Of a stretch of DNA of 64,000 bases, positions 1 through 8,321 are shown one piece after another. Each line of letters begins with the position of its first letter. The stretch's first letter is position 1. The notes beneath the pieces are model-generated. The model ran no database searches. It was not told the origin of the DNA and saw only the letters and a program-made list of their open reading frames with translations. The position numbers were made by a program, and so were the translations under genes. Location of the stretch: positions 1-64,000 of the forward strand of contig JAKFFF010000058.1 in assembly GCA_036677145.1 (NCBI GenBank). The letters are read 5' to 3'. The stretch is from CADEED01 sp036677145 (GTDB lineage Bacteria > Pseudomonadota > Gammaproteobacteria > Steroidobacterales > Steroidobacteraceae).

Positions 1-525
1 ACCGAACTGCGCCGAGACTTCCTGCACGGCCGATTGCGTGCCCTGGCCGCGTTCCTGCCGGTCGAGCGCGAGGGCCACGCCGGCGGGCGTTGCGCCGGCG
101 GCACGGATTATTTCCACCGATTCACGAATGGCGGTGCCCGCGGTGATGACGTCATCGACGATGACGACGCGCCCATGGAGGGGGCTGCCTACTATATTTC
201 CGCCTTCGCCATGTTCCTTGGCTTCCTTGCGGTTGAACGCCCACGGCACGCTGCGGTGATGATGCTCCGCGAGCGCGACGGCGGTGGTCGTCGCGAGCGG
301 AATTCCCTTGTACGCGGGCCCGAACAACATGTCGTATTCGAGGCCCGAACGCGCCAGCGCCGCCGCGTAACACTTGCCGAGCACCGCGATCGCCTCGCCG
401 TCATTGAAGAGTCCGGCATTGAAGAAGTACGGACTCTCGCGTCCGGACTTCAGCTTGAAGCTCCCGAAGCGCAATGCTTTGCGCGAGAGGGCGAGTTCGA
501 TGAAGGTGCGTTGGTACTCCTGCAC
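1..525 (-). CDS. pyrE: Orotate phosphoribosyltransferase, C-terminus cut by window edge
   Basis: PyrE makes orotidine 5'-phosphate from orotate and PRPP in cytoplasmic pyrimidine synthesis. The 175 residues visible match the E. coli enzyme closely in order: SPYFFNAGLF near residue 31, the LFGPAYKGIP loop near 67 with its catalytic lysine, NRKEAKEHGEGG near 98, and the PRPP-binding motif VVIVDDVITAGTA near 120. The E. coli protein has 213 residues, so about 38 are beyond position 1. The start is a GTG at 525: no ATG lies upstream in frame, and the family N-terminus (x-x-x-Y-Q-R-x-F-I-E) begins there. It is divergent from the AmpG-like gene with about 50 bp between starts. Confidence 0.95.
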   Translation of the reverse strand, partial: MQEYQRTFIELALSRKALRFGSFKLKSGRESPYFFNAGLFNDGEAIAVLGKCYAAALARSGLEYDMLFGPAYKGIPLATTTAVALAEHHHRSVPWAFNRKEAKEHGEGGNIVGSPLHGRVVIVDDVITAGTAIRESVEIIRAAGATPAGVALALDRQERGQGTQSAVQEVSAQFG

Positions 526-578
526 AGTCGGTGTCTTCCGTATGATGCGGCGGTGCGCATGATAACGGACAACGCCTC

Positions 579-1868
579 TTGAGCGCCGCCGCGAATGTCG
601 AGCCGGCCAAACCACCCAGGCCGAAAATACGCGATGTCTTGCGCCAGCCCCGCATGCTGGCGATCCTGTTGTTAGGCGGCGCGTCCGGCCTGCCCAACCC
701 GCTGTCGGAATCCACGATGCAGGCCTGGCTCACGGACCTGGGCGTCAGCAATACGGACATCGGCCTGCTGATGTACGTGGCCTTGCCGTACCTGCTGAAA
801 CCGCTGTGGGCGCCGTTGCTCGATCGTTATTCGCTGCCGTGGCTCGGCCGGCGCCGTGGCTGGATCGCTACGTTCCAGCTGCTGCTCGCCGCGGCCATCG
901 CCTCACTGGCGATTTTCGGCGGACCACACCAGCTCACCATCATCGCGATCATCCTGCTCGTGGTCGTGTTCCTGTCCGCATCCCAGGACATCGTGATCGA
1001 CGCGTACCGCACCGATGTCGCGCGACCACCCGAACGCGGACTCGCCGCCGCGGCGACCAACCTCGGTTATCGCGCGCTGTCTTACGGTTCACTGTCGGTG
1101 GCGCTGATCGTCGCCGACAATTTCAGCTGGCGCGCGGCGTTCCTCACGCTTGCGGGGGGCATGGCGTTAATGGTGCTCGCGACATTGTGGGCGCCCGAGC
1201 CCGATGATCCGCGCGGCAAACAGCTTCCGTCGCTCGCCGATTCGATTCTCATCCCGCTGCGCGAGCTGTTCGGTGTACCCGGCATGCTGGCGCTCGTGTT
1301 GCTCATCTTTTTCTACAAGGTGGGCGACGCATTCGCGCTCAAGTTCTTCACCGCCTTCATGATGAACACGGGCTTCACCAAGACCGAGATCGGCCTCGTG
1401 GTGAAGGCGGTGCTCACGTCGGGTTCGATCCTCGGCGCGCTGCTCGGCGGAATCTGGATGATCAAGCTCGGCCTGCGCAGGGCGATGCTGCTGTTCGCCA
1501 TCGTCCAGGCGCTCACCAACCTCGGCTATCTACTGCTCTACATGGTCGGCAAGAGTCACGCGGTGATGGTGGGCGCGGTCGCGCTGGATGCGCTCGCGAG
1601 CGGCATGGGCAACATCGCCTCGGTCGCGTTGATGATGGCGCTGTGCGACAAGCGCTTCAGCGCTTTCCAATACGCCTTGCTGTCGATGATCGCGCTCGCG
1701 CCGCGTTACCTGCTGGGCGGGCCGGCGGGCTGGATCGCGGACAATGGCGGCTGGGGCGCGTACTACTGGACGAGTTTCGGACTCGCGCTGCCCGGAATTG
1801 CGCTGGTGTGGATCATGCGCGCGCGCATCGATCAACTCGATGCGCAGCAGGCGCCAGCCGCGCGCTGA
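579..1868 (+). CDS. AmpG-like MFS permease
   Basis: This is a 429-residue, roughly 12-helix MFS carrier. The N-terminal third carries AmpG signatures: a GGASGLP turn, QAWLTDLGV, LLKPLWAPLLDRY and LGRRRGW. AmpG proteins import anhydromuropeptides into the cytoplasm for cell-wall recycling and beta-lactamase signalling, so that substrate is likely but not proven. The start is a TTG at 579 because no in-frame ATG precedes the first conserved segment; the ribosome site is weak. The stop is 4 bp before the Rieske gene, so the two are probably cotranscribed. Confidence 0.85.
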   Translation: MSAAANVEPAKPPRPKIRDVLRQPRMLAILLLGGASGLPNPLSESTMQAWLTDLGVSNTDIGLLMYVALPYLLKPLWAPLLDRYSLPWLGRRRGWIATFQLLLAAAIASLAIFGGPHQLTIIAIILLVVVFLSASQDIVIDAYRTDVARPPERGLAAAATNLGYRALSYGSLSVALIVADNFSWRAAFLTLAGGMALMVLATLWAPEPDDPRGKQLPSLADSILIPLRELFGVPGMLALVLLIFFYKVGDAFALKFFTAFMMNTGFTKTEIGLVVKAVLTSGSILGALLGGIWMIKLGLRRAMLLFAIVQALTNLGYLLLYMVGKSHAVMVGAVALDALASGMGNIASVALMMALCDKRFSAFQYALLSMIALAPRYLLGGPAGWIADNGGWGAYYWTSFGLALPGIALVWIMRARIDQLDAQQAPAAR

Positions 1869-1872
1869 GGCG

Positions 1873-2256
1873 ATGCGGGAGATCGACACAACGCGGGTGC
1901 TGTGTTCGCTCGCGGAGCTCGAGGAAACCGGCAGTCGCGGCTTCGCGGTGGGCGAGGGTGATTGGCCGCTGCGCGGCTTCGTCGTGAAAACCGGCACGGG
2001 CATCGCCGCCTACGTGAACTACTGCCCGCACGCCGGACATCCGCTCAATCTCCGGCCGCACCGTTTCCTGACGCCGGATCGCAACCTCATTCTCTGTACG
2101 TCGCACGGCGCGCTGTTCGCGCGAGACAATGGGTTGTGTATCGCGGGGCCCTGTCCGGGCCAGTCGCTCACGACAATACCGGTCGAAGTCGTGGCGGGCT
2201 GCGTGATGCTCGCGCCGGATGTCGACGTGGAAAAGCTGGCGAACGCGCCGCTTTAG
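1873..2256 (+). CDS. Small Rieske 2Fe-2S protein
   Basis: This is a 127-residue stand-alone Rieske domain. The cluster ligands are visible as C51-x-H53 in CPHAGHPLN and C75-x2-H78 in CTSHGALF. Such ferredoxin-like proteins pass electrons to oxygenases or reductases; the partner is unknown here. The ATG at 1873 is preceded by GAGG and lies 4 bp after the AmpG-like stop, which fixes the start better than longer in-frame extensions inside the permease gene. No signal peptide is seen, so it is cytoplasmic. It is convergent with the acidic protein at 2273. Confidence 0.85.
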   Translation: MREIDTTRVLCSLAELEETGSRGFAVGEGDWPLRGFVVKTGTGIAAYVNYCPHAGHPLNLRPHRFLTPDRNLILCTSHGALFARDNGLCIAGPCPGQSLTTIPVEVVAGCVMLAPDVDVEKLANAPL

Positions 2257-2272
2257 TTAGTTGAATGGCGGG

Positions 2273-2584
2273 CTACTCGAACAGATCGAGGCCTTCGAGT
2301 TTGCTCGCGCTCTGACGACGGTCTTCGTCATCGCCATAACCCAACGCACCGCGCACATCGTCTTCTTCCGGATCGACGTCCACGGAACCCGTCCAGTCCT
2401 CGGGCGCCTCGATCTCCTCGAGTTTTCCGGCTTCCTGTTCGGCCTGCCAGTCCTCGATGTCCATTTCTTCAACCGTGCCGTCGAAATATTGCAGCTCGAT
2501 CGTGCCGTCGTCGTCGTCGATGGCGACGACTTCGAAAGATTCTCCGCCCTGAATGCGGTACCAGTTGCCGATGGTGGGTTTCAT
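2273..2584 (-). CDS. Small acidic DUF6763-like protein
   Basis: This 103-residue, very acidic cytoplasmic protein begins MKPTIGNWYRIQGGESFEVV and contains DDGTIELQYFDGTVEEMD and a PEDWTG motif. The GNWYR...FEVVAID...IELQYFDG pattern resembles DUF6763 proteins of gammaproteobacteria; that assignment is from memory of the family. No catalytic motif is visible and the function is unknown. It is divergent from the MarC gene with just over 100 bp between starts. Confidence 0.75.
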   Translation of the reverse strand: MKPTIGNWYRIQGGESFEVVAIDDDDGTIELQYFDGTVEEMDIEDWQAEQEAGKLEEIEAPEDWTGSVDVDPEEDDVRGALGYGDDEDRRQSASKLEGLDLFE

Positions 2585-2700
2585 CGAATCCCTCCGAATC
2601 TGGACTGCTATGCTTCGTGCGTAGACGAGATCAATCAGACGACTTCATGTTGCGCCCGAAAATTGGCGCTTTCAACAATAGATTTGTTGCGCAAAGCATC

Positions 2701-3330
2701 ATGCTCGAACAAGCCATCAAGTTCTTCATCGTCTTCTTCGTCGTCGTCGAACCCATCTCGCTGATCCCGGTATTTTCGGGCCTGACCGAGGGCGCGAGCG
2801 ACCAGTACAAACACAAGATGGCACTGAAGTCGGTGTTAGTCGCAAGCGGAATCCTCCTACTTTTCGCGCTGGGCGGTGCCGCGTTCCTCGGCGCGATCGG
2901 CATTTCCATAGATTCGTTCAGGATCTTCGGCGGCTTGTTGCTTTTTATCATCGCGCTGGAGATGGTCTTCGCACGGGAATCGGGCACACGCACCTCGAGT
3001 GATGAAAAAGTCGAGAGCAAAAAGCGCGCGGACATCTCTGTATTCCCTCTTGCGTTTCCGTTCATGGCCGGTCCTGGTGCGCTGACGACAATGTTGCTCT
3101 GGTTCGGGCCAATTCCGGTGACCGAACACCCGCTTGCTTTCGCCGTCCTGTTCTTCTGCGCGCTCCTGGTGCTGGTGTTGTGTCTGTTCGCGATGTGGGT
3201 GGCGGGCCCGTTGATGCGCATCGTCGGCGTGACGGGCACGAACGTCGCGAACCGGTTGTTTGGAGTCATCCTTGGCGCGCTCGCGGTGCAGTTCGTCGTC
3301 GACGGCATCCGCGCAAGCTTCAACCTGTGA
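2701..3330 (+). CDS. MarC-family integral membrane protein
   Basis: This 209-residue inner-membrane protein has about six hydrophobic segments and MarC-type sequence: FVVVEPISLIPVFSGLTEG at the N-terminus, GISIDSFRIFGGLLLF in the middle and PLAFPFMAGPGALTT near residue 120. MarC (UPF0056) proteins are membrane proteins of unresolved function; the old link to antibiotic resistance is not supported. The ATG at 2701 matches the usual family N-terminus, although upstream starts exist in frame. Its stop overlaps a GTG that could start the next gene. Confidence 0.9.
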   Translation: MLEQAIKFFIVFFVVVEPISLIPVFSGLTEGASDQYKHKMALKSVLVASGILLLFALGGAAFLGAIGISIDSFRIFGGLLLFIIALEMVFARESGTRTSSDEKVESKKRADISVFPLAFPFMAGPGALTTMLLWFGPIPVTEHPLAFAVLFFCALLVLVLCLFAMWVAGPLMRIVGVTGTNVANRLFGVILGALAVQFVVDGIRASFNL

Positions 3331-3350
3331 GCTTCGTCGGGGGCGCGGAC

Positions 3351-4604
3351 ATGGGCGCGCGGCCATCGATGGCGGCCATGGTCGCGATGTTCGTCGCGAC
3401 CGCGCTCGCGATGATCGGCAACTACTACGTCTACGATTCGATCGGCCCGGTGGCGGAGCTGCTCTCGCGGCAGCTCGGATACTCCGACACGCAGATCGGC
3501 ACACTGAATGCGGTCTACAGCCTGCCCAACATCGTGATGGTGTTGATCGGCGGCGTGCTGGTGGACCGTTACTCGGCGCGCGTGGTCACACTGGCGACGA
3601 CGATGATCTGTTTCCTGGGCGCGGTGCTCACGGCGTTCGGCGCGGATTTCCCGATGATGGTGGCGGGCCGGTTGCTGTTCGGGCTCGGCGCGGAAACGAT
3701 GATCGTCGCGATTACCGTCGCGCTCGCGCAATGGTTCGCGGGGCGATACTTCGCATTGCTGTTCGCGCTGAACATCACGTTCGCGCGCCTCGGCTCGTAT
3801 CTCGCGGATCGCTCGCCGTCGTTCGCTTCGGATCTGTACTCGCAAGGCTGGCAGCCGCCGTTGTGGCTGGCCGCCGGATTCGCGGCGATGGCCGTGGCCG
3901 GCGCCATCGTGTACTGGCTCGTCGACCGGCGCGAAGCGGCGCGCGGCACGCTGGCTATCGCGCCGCCGGGCGATCGTTTCGAGTGGCGCAGCCTGCTGCG
4001 TTTCCGCAGCGAGTACTGGCTCATCGTCGCGATCTGCGTGACGTTCTACTCGGTCATCTTTCCGTTCCGCAGCACGTTTTCGATCAAGTATTTCCAGGAA
4101 GCGCACGGCCTGACACTCGAGGCGGCGAGCACGCTCAACAGCTACGTGTTCCTGGCCGCCATGTTCGCGACCCCCGCCTTCGGCCTGCTGGTAGATAGAG
4201 TCGGAAGGCACGCGCCGTTGCTGACGCTCGGGGCGCTGGCGCTCCCCGCGAGTTTCGCGATGCTGGCGCTGCCCGGAAACGCCGCGCTGGTGGGCGCAAC
4301 GATCCTGATCGGCGTGAGCTTCTCACTGGTGCCCGCGGTGTTGTGGCCCGCGGTGCCGCGTTACGCCGCGGCCGAGCAGTTGGGCACGGCCTACGGATTG
4401 ATGACCGCCCTGCAACAGACCGGGGTGTTCCTCGCGAACATCATCGCCGGGTCGATCAATGACGCAAGCGGCGCCAGTGCCGCGAACCCCGCCGGCTACG
4501 ACGGGATGTTGTGGTTCTTCGGGACGATCAGCCTCGCGGCATTCGTCAGCGCGCTGTTGTTGTGGACGCGCGGCCGGCGCGCGTCACCCGTGACCGCCGG
4601 CTAG
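3351..4604 (+). CDS. MFS transporter, substrate unknown
   Basis: This 417-residue carrier has two six-helix halves. It shows an MFS motif-A-like loop, GGVLVDRYSARVV, after the second helix and GLLVDRVGRHAP in the second half. No signature identifies the substrate. The ATG at 3351 is chosen. A GTG at 3327 in the same frame overlaps the MarC stop as GTGA and would add eight residues and allow translational coupling. Its TAG stop interlocks with the trmB stop in a shared CTAG at 4601-4604. Confidence 0.8.
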   Translation: MGARPSMAAMVAMFVATALAMIGNYYVYDSIGPVAELLSRQLGYSDTQIGTLNAVYSLPNIVMVLIGGVLVDRYSARVVTLATTMICFLGAVLTAFGADFPMMVAGRLLFGLGAETMIVAITVALAQWFAGRYFALLFALNITFARLGSYLADRSPSFASDLYSQGWQPPLWLAAGFAAMAVAGAIVYWLVDRREAARGTLAIAPPGDRFEWRSLLRFRSEYWLIVAICVTFYSVIFPFRSTFSIKYFQEAHGLTLEAASTLNSYVFLAAMFATPAFGLLVDRVGRHAPLLTLGALALPASFAMLALPGNAALVGATILIGVSFSLVPAVLWPAVPRYAAAEQLGTAYGLMTALQQTGVFLANIIAGSINDASGASAANPAGYDGMLWFFGTISLAAFVSALLLWTRGRRASPVTAG

Positions 4605-5296
4605 CTATTCCGGCTGAAGGCGAGATCCCACACGCCGTGCCCCAGGCGCGCGCCGCGTTTCTCGAAGCGCGTCGGGGCGCGTTCGTCCGGACGCGGCATC
4701 CAGTTTCCCGCCGGTGACAGGTTCGTGAAGAGCGGGCTGGCGCCCAGCACTTCGAGCATCTGCACCGCGTAGTGCTCCCAGTCCGTCGCCAGGCGGAACA
4801 CTCCGCCGGCGCGCATGCGCGAGGCGACCAGTTCGACGAACGGCGGCTGGATCAGGCGCCGCTTGTGATGCCGCTTCTTGTGCCAGGGGTCCGGAAACAG
4901 CACCAGCACCTCGTCGAGCGACGCCGGTGCGATCTGGTCGCGCAGCACTTCGACCGCATCGTGGTCGCTGGCGCGCACGTTGGAGAGGTTGTGCTGCTGC
5001 GTCAGCAGAAACAGGTGTCCGACACCGGGGCGATGGACCTCGATGCCGAAGTAGTCGCGTTCGGGATGGGCGGCTGCGAGTGCGGCAAGGTGCTCGCCAT
5101 TGCCGAATCCGATCTCGATCGTGAGCGGCGCGCGCCGCCCGAACAGGCTTTCGACGTTCAACGGCGCGGGCGAATACTCCACGCCATAACGCGGCCAGAA
5201 TTCTTCCAGTGCGCGGGTCTGCCCCGTCGTCATGCGTCCCATACGCATGACGAAGCTGCGTATCGGTCGATCGCGCGGCTCGTTCAAGACACGCAC
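4601..5296 (-). CDS. trmB: tRNA (guanine-N7)-methyltransferase
   Basis: TrmB methylates G46 of tRNA using S-adenosylmethionine. The 231-residue protein has the SAM-binding segment TIEIGFGNGEHLAALAA near residue 78, the GIEVHRPGVG segment, and the family signature LFPDPWHKKRHHKRRL near 150, ending with a typical RFEKRGARLGHGVWDL. The 5' end overlaps the nucleosidase gene by 13 bp, so the two form an operon. The stop shares a CTAG tetramer with the convergent MFS gene. Confidence 0.95.
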   Translation of the reverse strand: MRVLNEPRDRPIRSFVMRMGRMTTGQTRALEEFWPRYGVEYSPAPLNVESLFGRRAPLTIEIGFGNGEHLAALAAAHPERDYFGIEVHRPGVGHLFLLTQQHNLSNVRASDHDAVEVLRDQIAPASLDEVLVLFPDPWHKKRHHKRRLIQPPFVELVASRMRAGGVFRLATDWEHYAVQMLEVLGASPLFTNLSPAGNWMPRPDERAPTRFEKRGARLGHGVWDLAFSRNS

Positions 5297-5877
5297 TCCG
5301 GCAAGCTCGAATACAGCGCGGCGAAGTTGCGGGCGGCCGCGTCGAGCGCAGCTTCCCAGTGGCTCGCCGAATCCGCATCCGCGCCGTCAGTGACGTACTT
5401 CGCGCAGCCGAAGCGCACGTTCTCGGCCAAGCAGACGCGCGCGAGCGCGAAAGCTTCCATGTCGACGACGTCGCCGTCGATTTCGTGTTCGTGCGTCGCG
5501 AACGAATCGGCGGTGGAGCACAACGAATGCGGCAGATCAGCGAACAGGCGCGGAAATTCGAGGATCGCCGGCGCCTGGTCGAATGGCGTCACGCCGCGCG
5601 CGAAACCGAGTCCGCTCACGTCCATGTCGCGCTGCGCAAAGCGATCGCAGGCAACCAGCGTATGCGGCGCGATCGAGCGGCTGCCCGCGGTGCCGAGGTT
5701 GACCACCAGCGGCAGCGGCTCACCGGTGCAGCGTATCTCCGCGAGACGGCGCGCGAGCGCGGCCGCGGCGTTGACCTTGCCGACGCCCGTGTAGAGCACG
5801 CACGCGCCGGCATGCTCGAGCAGGCCGCGGGATTCCTGTGGCAAGGCCATGACGATCAATGACTTCGGCTGGTGCAT
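5284..5877 (-). CDS. MTA/SAH nucleosidase-like phosphorylase-superfamily protein
   Basis: This 197-residue protein resembles purine nucleosidases that cleave methylthioadenosine or S-adenosylhomocysteine. VVDMEAFALA near residue 137 carries the glutamates typical of substrate-ribose binding, and YVTDGADADS near 160 carries the conserved aspartate that acts as general acid. It is about 30 residues shorter than E. coli MTAN, so the exact substrate is uncertain. Its place just upstream of trmB, a SAM-dependent methylase, fits SAM-product recycling. The ATG at 5877 gives the family N-terminus. Confidence 0.75.
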   Translation of the reverse strand: MHQPKSLIVMALPQESRGLLEHAGACVLYTGVGKVNAAAALARRLAEIRCTGEPLPLVVNLGTAGSRSIAPHTLVACDRFAQRDMDVSGLGFARGVTPFDQAPAILEFPRLFADLPHSLCSTADSFATHEHEIDGDVVDMEAFALARVCLAENVRFGCAKYVTDGADADSASHWEAALDAAARNFAALYSSLPECVS

Positions 5878-5886
5878 TTTGTCCGG

Positions 5887-5916
5887 TTGAGGTGGGCGAT
5901 GACGCTCGGCTATTCT
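5887..5916 (+). promoter_or_regulatory. Sigma-70 promoter of tRNA-Gly
   Basis: A -35 box TTGAGG (5887-5892) and a -10 box TATTCT (5911-5916) are separated by 18 bp. Position 5945, the first tRNA base, lies 28 bp downstream. The sequence after the -10 is GC-rich, as is common for stable-RNA promoters under stringent control. Confidence 0.55.
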
Positions 5917-5944
5917 GCATGTCCTCGCCTCTCGAGCATCGGGC

Positions 5945-6018
5945 GCGGGTGTAGTTCAATGGTAGAACTGTAGCTTCCCAAGCTACTAACGTGGGTTCGA
6001 TTCCCATCACCCGCTCCA
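5945..6018 (+). tRNA. tRNA-Gly (anticodon CCC)
   Basis: Acceptor arms GCGGGTG (5945-5951) and CACCCGC (6008-6014) pair fully. The anticodon stem GTAGC/GCTAC encloses the loop TTCCCAA, giving anticodon CCC for the GGG codon. The T-arm GTGGG-TTCGATT-CCCAT is canonical. The discriminator is T6015 and CCA is encoded at 6016-6018. Confidence 0.97.
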
Positions 6019-6069
6019 TATTCTTCCGCGACCCAGGCTGGTTGCACCTCCTTCGAATTCCGTGGTCAC

Positions 6070-6111
6070 AAAAAACCCGGCGCGACGGATGAGTCCTTCA
6101 TCCGTCGCGCC
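6070..6111 (-). terminator. Intrinsic terminator of the UrcA gene
   Basis: A perfect 14-bp stem (GGCGCGACGGATGA at 6079-6092 against 6098-6111) has a 5-nt loop. On the minus strand it is followed by GGG and a run of six T (6070-6075), the form of a Rho-independent terminator for the gene ending at 6151. Confidence 0.85.
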
Positions 6112-6150
6112 GCATCTTCAACACGGCTCGATCGAGCCCCGCCCTGGGGA

Positions 6151-6504
6151 TCAATCGTTCGTGCTCGCCACCGTCGGATCAGGCGTCATCACATAGCCGC
6201 GCGAGCTCGCGTAGTGGCGCAGTGCAGGGCTGTCGATCTTCGCTACCGCGCGATTGACCGAGGAACGCACGCAACGCGTGAACGCCTGGCGCTGCACCAG
6301 CATCTTGCCGCCGTCGTAGGAGCTGCAAACGCTCTTGGCGGCATTCGAGATGCGCCGATAGAGCGTCGCCGCTCCGTCGAGCGAGTCGAGATCGAGGTCG
6401 CTGTACTTGACGACCTTCGAGGCGACCTGGGGCTCCGCCGTGGCGGTGTTGAGGCTGGCGACGCCGAGGATGATGGCGCCGGTGATTGAGGCAAACGTTT
6501 TCAT
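6151..6504 (-). CDS. UrcA-family secreted protein
   Basis: This 117-residue protein has a Sec signal peptide (MKTFASITGAIILGVASLNT, cleaved after TATA). The mature part has the UrcA pattern V-x-Y-x-D-L-D-L-x-S-x-x-G near residue 38, then AATLYRRISNAAKSVC and a second cysteine in FTRCVRSSV, probably a disulfide pair. UrcA proteins are small exported proteins of unknown function. The ATG at 6504 follows AAGGAG at good spacing, ruling out the longer ORF. Its own terminator lies downstream. It is divergent from the secreted methyltransferase-like gene. Confidence 0.85.
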   Translation of the reverse strand: MKTFASITGAIILGVASLNTATAEPQVASKVVKYSDLDLDSLDGAATLYRRISNAAKSVCSSYDGGKMLVQRQAFTRCVRSSVNRAVAKIDSPALRHYASSRGYVMTPDPTVASTND

Positions 6505-6644
6505 GACCTTACTCCTTGAGCGATGGTTGTCGGGACTCGCTGCCGCTTCCGGCTGGCGTGTCGCGAACATCCGCGCGTCGCTCATGAAGAACCATGGTCT
6601 GGAGCTCCGGTTTTCCTCAAGGATTTCTTAGAGAGTTCTGATCT

Positions 6645-6662
6645 GGATCAACTCACTGATCC
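6645..6662. promoter_or_regulatory. Short palindrome in divergent promoter region
   Basis: GGATCA and TGATCC are separated by six bases between the divergent UrcA and methyltransferase genes, about 95 bp before the latter's start. It could be an operator or a leader hairpin; no regulator can be named. Confidence 0.3.
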
Positions 6663-6756
6663 GCTTGCACAAAGCGCGCGCCCTTACTGGGCGTGGCCGA
6701 AGCCACGCGGATTCATTAGCATGCGTGCCCCGCAAGTAAATCGAGAGGGAACCTCA

Positions 6757-7608
6757 ATGCAACTGAAAAAACTGGCCACTGGTGTTGCCGTCGCGGCGCT
6801 CGCCGCCGTTGCAACCGCAAGTTTCGCCGCAAGCGACACGAAGTCCGAGCAGGCGATCGACGCTGCCGTGTCGGGCAGCTGGCGCAGCGCGGATGCGAAA
6901 GCCCGCGATACGGAACGTCATCCCGCCGATTCGCTCAAGTTCTGGGGCCTCAAGCCCGGAGCAACCATTCTGGAAGTCCAGCCAGGCGGCGGCTGGTGGA
7001 CGGAGATTCTTGCCCCTTACGCCCGTGCGACCAAAGGCGAGTTCTACGCGACGGCCGCGGACCTCGGCGATCCGGGCCTGTCGGAAAACGCAAAGAAGGG
7101 CCGTGCCGATTTCGCGGCGAAGTACGCCGACGAAAAGGTCTACGGCAAGGTGAACCTGGTGAACTGGGGCGCGAAAGCCGCGCCGCTGCCGGCCGACAAG
7201 TTCGATTTCGTCCTGCTCACACGCGGCATGCACGGCTGGGTGCGCCAGGGATCCGCGGAAGCGAATCTCGCGAAGATCTTCGCGGGCGTGAAGCCGGGTG
7301 GCGTGCTCGCGATCGAGCAACATCGCGCGCCGGCCACGCAGGATCCCTCCGTGTTCAACGGTTACCTGACTGAACAGACCGTGATCGATCTGGCCACCAA
7401 GGCGGGCTTCAAGCTCGACGGCAAGTCCGAGATCAATGCGAATCCGAAAGACACGAAGGATCATCCGTTCGGCGTGTGGACGCTGCCGCCGACCCGTCAG
7501 TCGTCGGAAGGCGGCAAGCCGGTCGATCCTTCGTTCGATCGCGCGAAGTACGACGCGATTGGCGAGTCGGATCGCATGACGCTGCGCTTCGTGAAGCCGA
7601 AGAAGTAG
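6757..7608 (+). CDS. Exported methyltransferase-like protein (COG4798 type)
   Basis: This 283-residue protein begins with a clear signal peptide (MQLKKLATGVAVAALAAVAT, cut near ASFA-AS). A class I methyltransferase fold follows: ILEVQPGGGWWTEILAPY near residue 72 as motif I, FDFVLLTRGMHGW near 150, and FAGVKPGGVLAIEQHRAP near 180. The fold implies SAM binding, but an exported enzyme would not normally meet SAM, so its activity is uncertain. The ATG at 6757 is set by GAGAGGGAACC upstream. The longer in-frame ORF lacks a ribosome site. The DUF502 gene follows within 13 bp. Confidence 0.8.
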   Translation: MQLKKLATGVAVAALAAVATASFAASDTKSEQAIDAAVSGSWRSADAKARDTERHPADSLKFWGLKPGATILEVQPGGGWWTEILAPYARATKGEFYATAADLGDPGLSENAKKGRADFAAKYADEKVYGKVNLVNWGAKAAPLPADKFDFVLLTRGMHGWVRQGSAEANLAKIFAGVKPGGVLAIEQHRAPATQDPSVFNGYLTEQTVIDLATKAGFKLDGKSEINANPKDTKDHPFGVWTLPPTRQSSEGGKPVDPSFDRAKYDAIGESDRMTLRFVKPKK

Positions 7609-7621
7609 AACGAGCAAATTG

Positions 7622-8197
7622 ATGAAGAAAGTCGGCAGCATTCTCCTCAAAGGTCTGGTGACGATCCTTCCGATCGGCCTGACGATCTATTTCGTCTACT
7701 GGCTGGGAGTCACCACCGAGAACCTGCTGTCGACGCCGCTCAAGTGGGCGGTTGGCTCGAATTACTGGCCCGGTATGGGCCTCGTGACGGGCTTTCTCCT
7801 GCTGTTCCTGGTCGGGCTCGCGGTGAACGCATTCATCGTTCGCCGCGTGCTCGGCCTGGGCGAGGAGCTGCTGCTGCGCGTGCCGGTCGTCAAGACGGTG
7901 TACAGCGCGATCCGCGACATGACGCGGCTGGTGAACACCGAGAAGAAGAAGGGCGATCTGGATCGCGTCGTTACCGTCGATTTCGGTTTCGGCAAGCTGA
8001 TCGGGTTCGTGACGCAGGAACATGCGAACACGCTCGGCATCGGTGGCGGCGAGGATCTCGTCGCCGTCTATCTACCGATGAGCTACCAGATCGGCGGCTA
8101 CACCATCTACCTCTCGCGCAGCCGGCTCACCGAGACGGACCTGACCGTCGAGCAGGCCATGCGCATCGTTCTGACCGGCGGCGTCCGGGGAAAGTAA
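7622..8197 (+). CDS. DUF502 membrane protein
   Basis: This 191-residue protein has two N-terminal transmembrane helices (about residues 8-30 and 52-75) and a soluble C-terminal domain. The family features are LLKGLVTILPIGLTIY at the start, LLLRVPVVKTVYSAIRDM near 88 and FVTQEHANT near 130. DUF502 proteins are inner-membrane proteins of unknown function. A TTG at 7619 lies directly before the ATG and is unlikely to be used. The stop is 3 bp from the first long hairpin repeat. Confidence 0.88.
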   Translation: MKKVGSILLKGLVTILPIGLTIYFVYWLGVTTENLLSTPLKWAVGSNYWPGMGLVTGFLLLFLVGLAVNAFIVRRVLGLGEELLLRVPVVKTVYSAIRDMTRLVNTEKKKGDLDRVVTVDFGFGKLIGFVTQEHANTLGIGGGEDLVAVYLPMSYQIGGYTIYLSRSRLTETDLTVEQAMRIVLTGGVRGK

Positions 8198-8200
8198 GAG

Positions 8201-8320
8201 TTGGTGCCGGAGGAGTTGGTGCCGGGTGGGGAAAGTGGGGAATTACCTCCGATAGTCCCCGTTCGCGCGCTACGGCTGTAATTCCCCACTTCCCCCACCC
8301 GGCACCAACCGCGGCACCAA
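8201..8320. repeat. Long hairpin repeat, copy 1 (nested)
   Basis: Arms 8218-8246 and 8278-8306 (29 bp, one mismatch) enclose a 31-nt loop. The arm begins GGTGCCGGGTGGGG and ends GGGGAATTAC. A second outer pair, TTGGTGCCG (8201-8209) with CGGCACCAA (8312-8320), repeats the terminal sequence. It fills the gap between two convergent genes, 3 bp after the DUF502 stop and 1 bp before the SUI1 stop. There is no T-run, so it is not a standard intrinsic terminator, though it could stall polymerase or protect 3' ends from both sides. Confidence 0.9.
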
Positions 8321-8321
8321 C

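Noticed and set aside
2631..4211. 526-codon minus-strand open frame
   Set aside because: It lies opposite MarC and the MFS gene, which have clear family motifs; its own product is Arg/His/Gln-rich without any recognisable domain.
8201..8320. Hairpin repeat as an ordinary Rho-independent terminator
   Set aside because: No T run follows on either strand, and in copies 3 and 4 the stem overlaps coding sequence.
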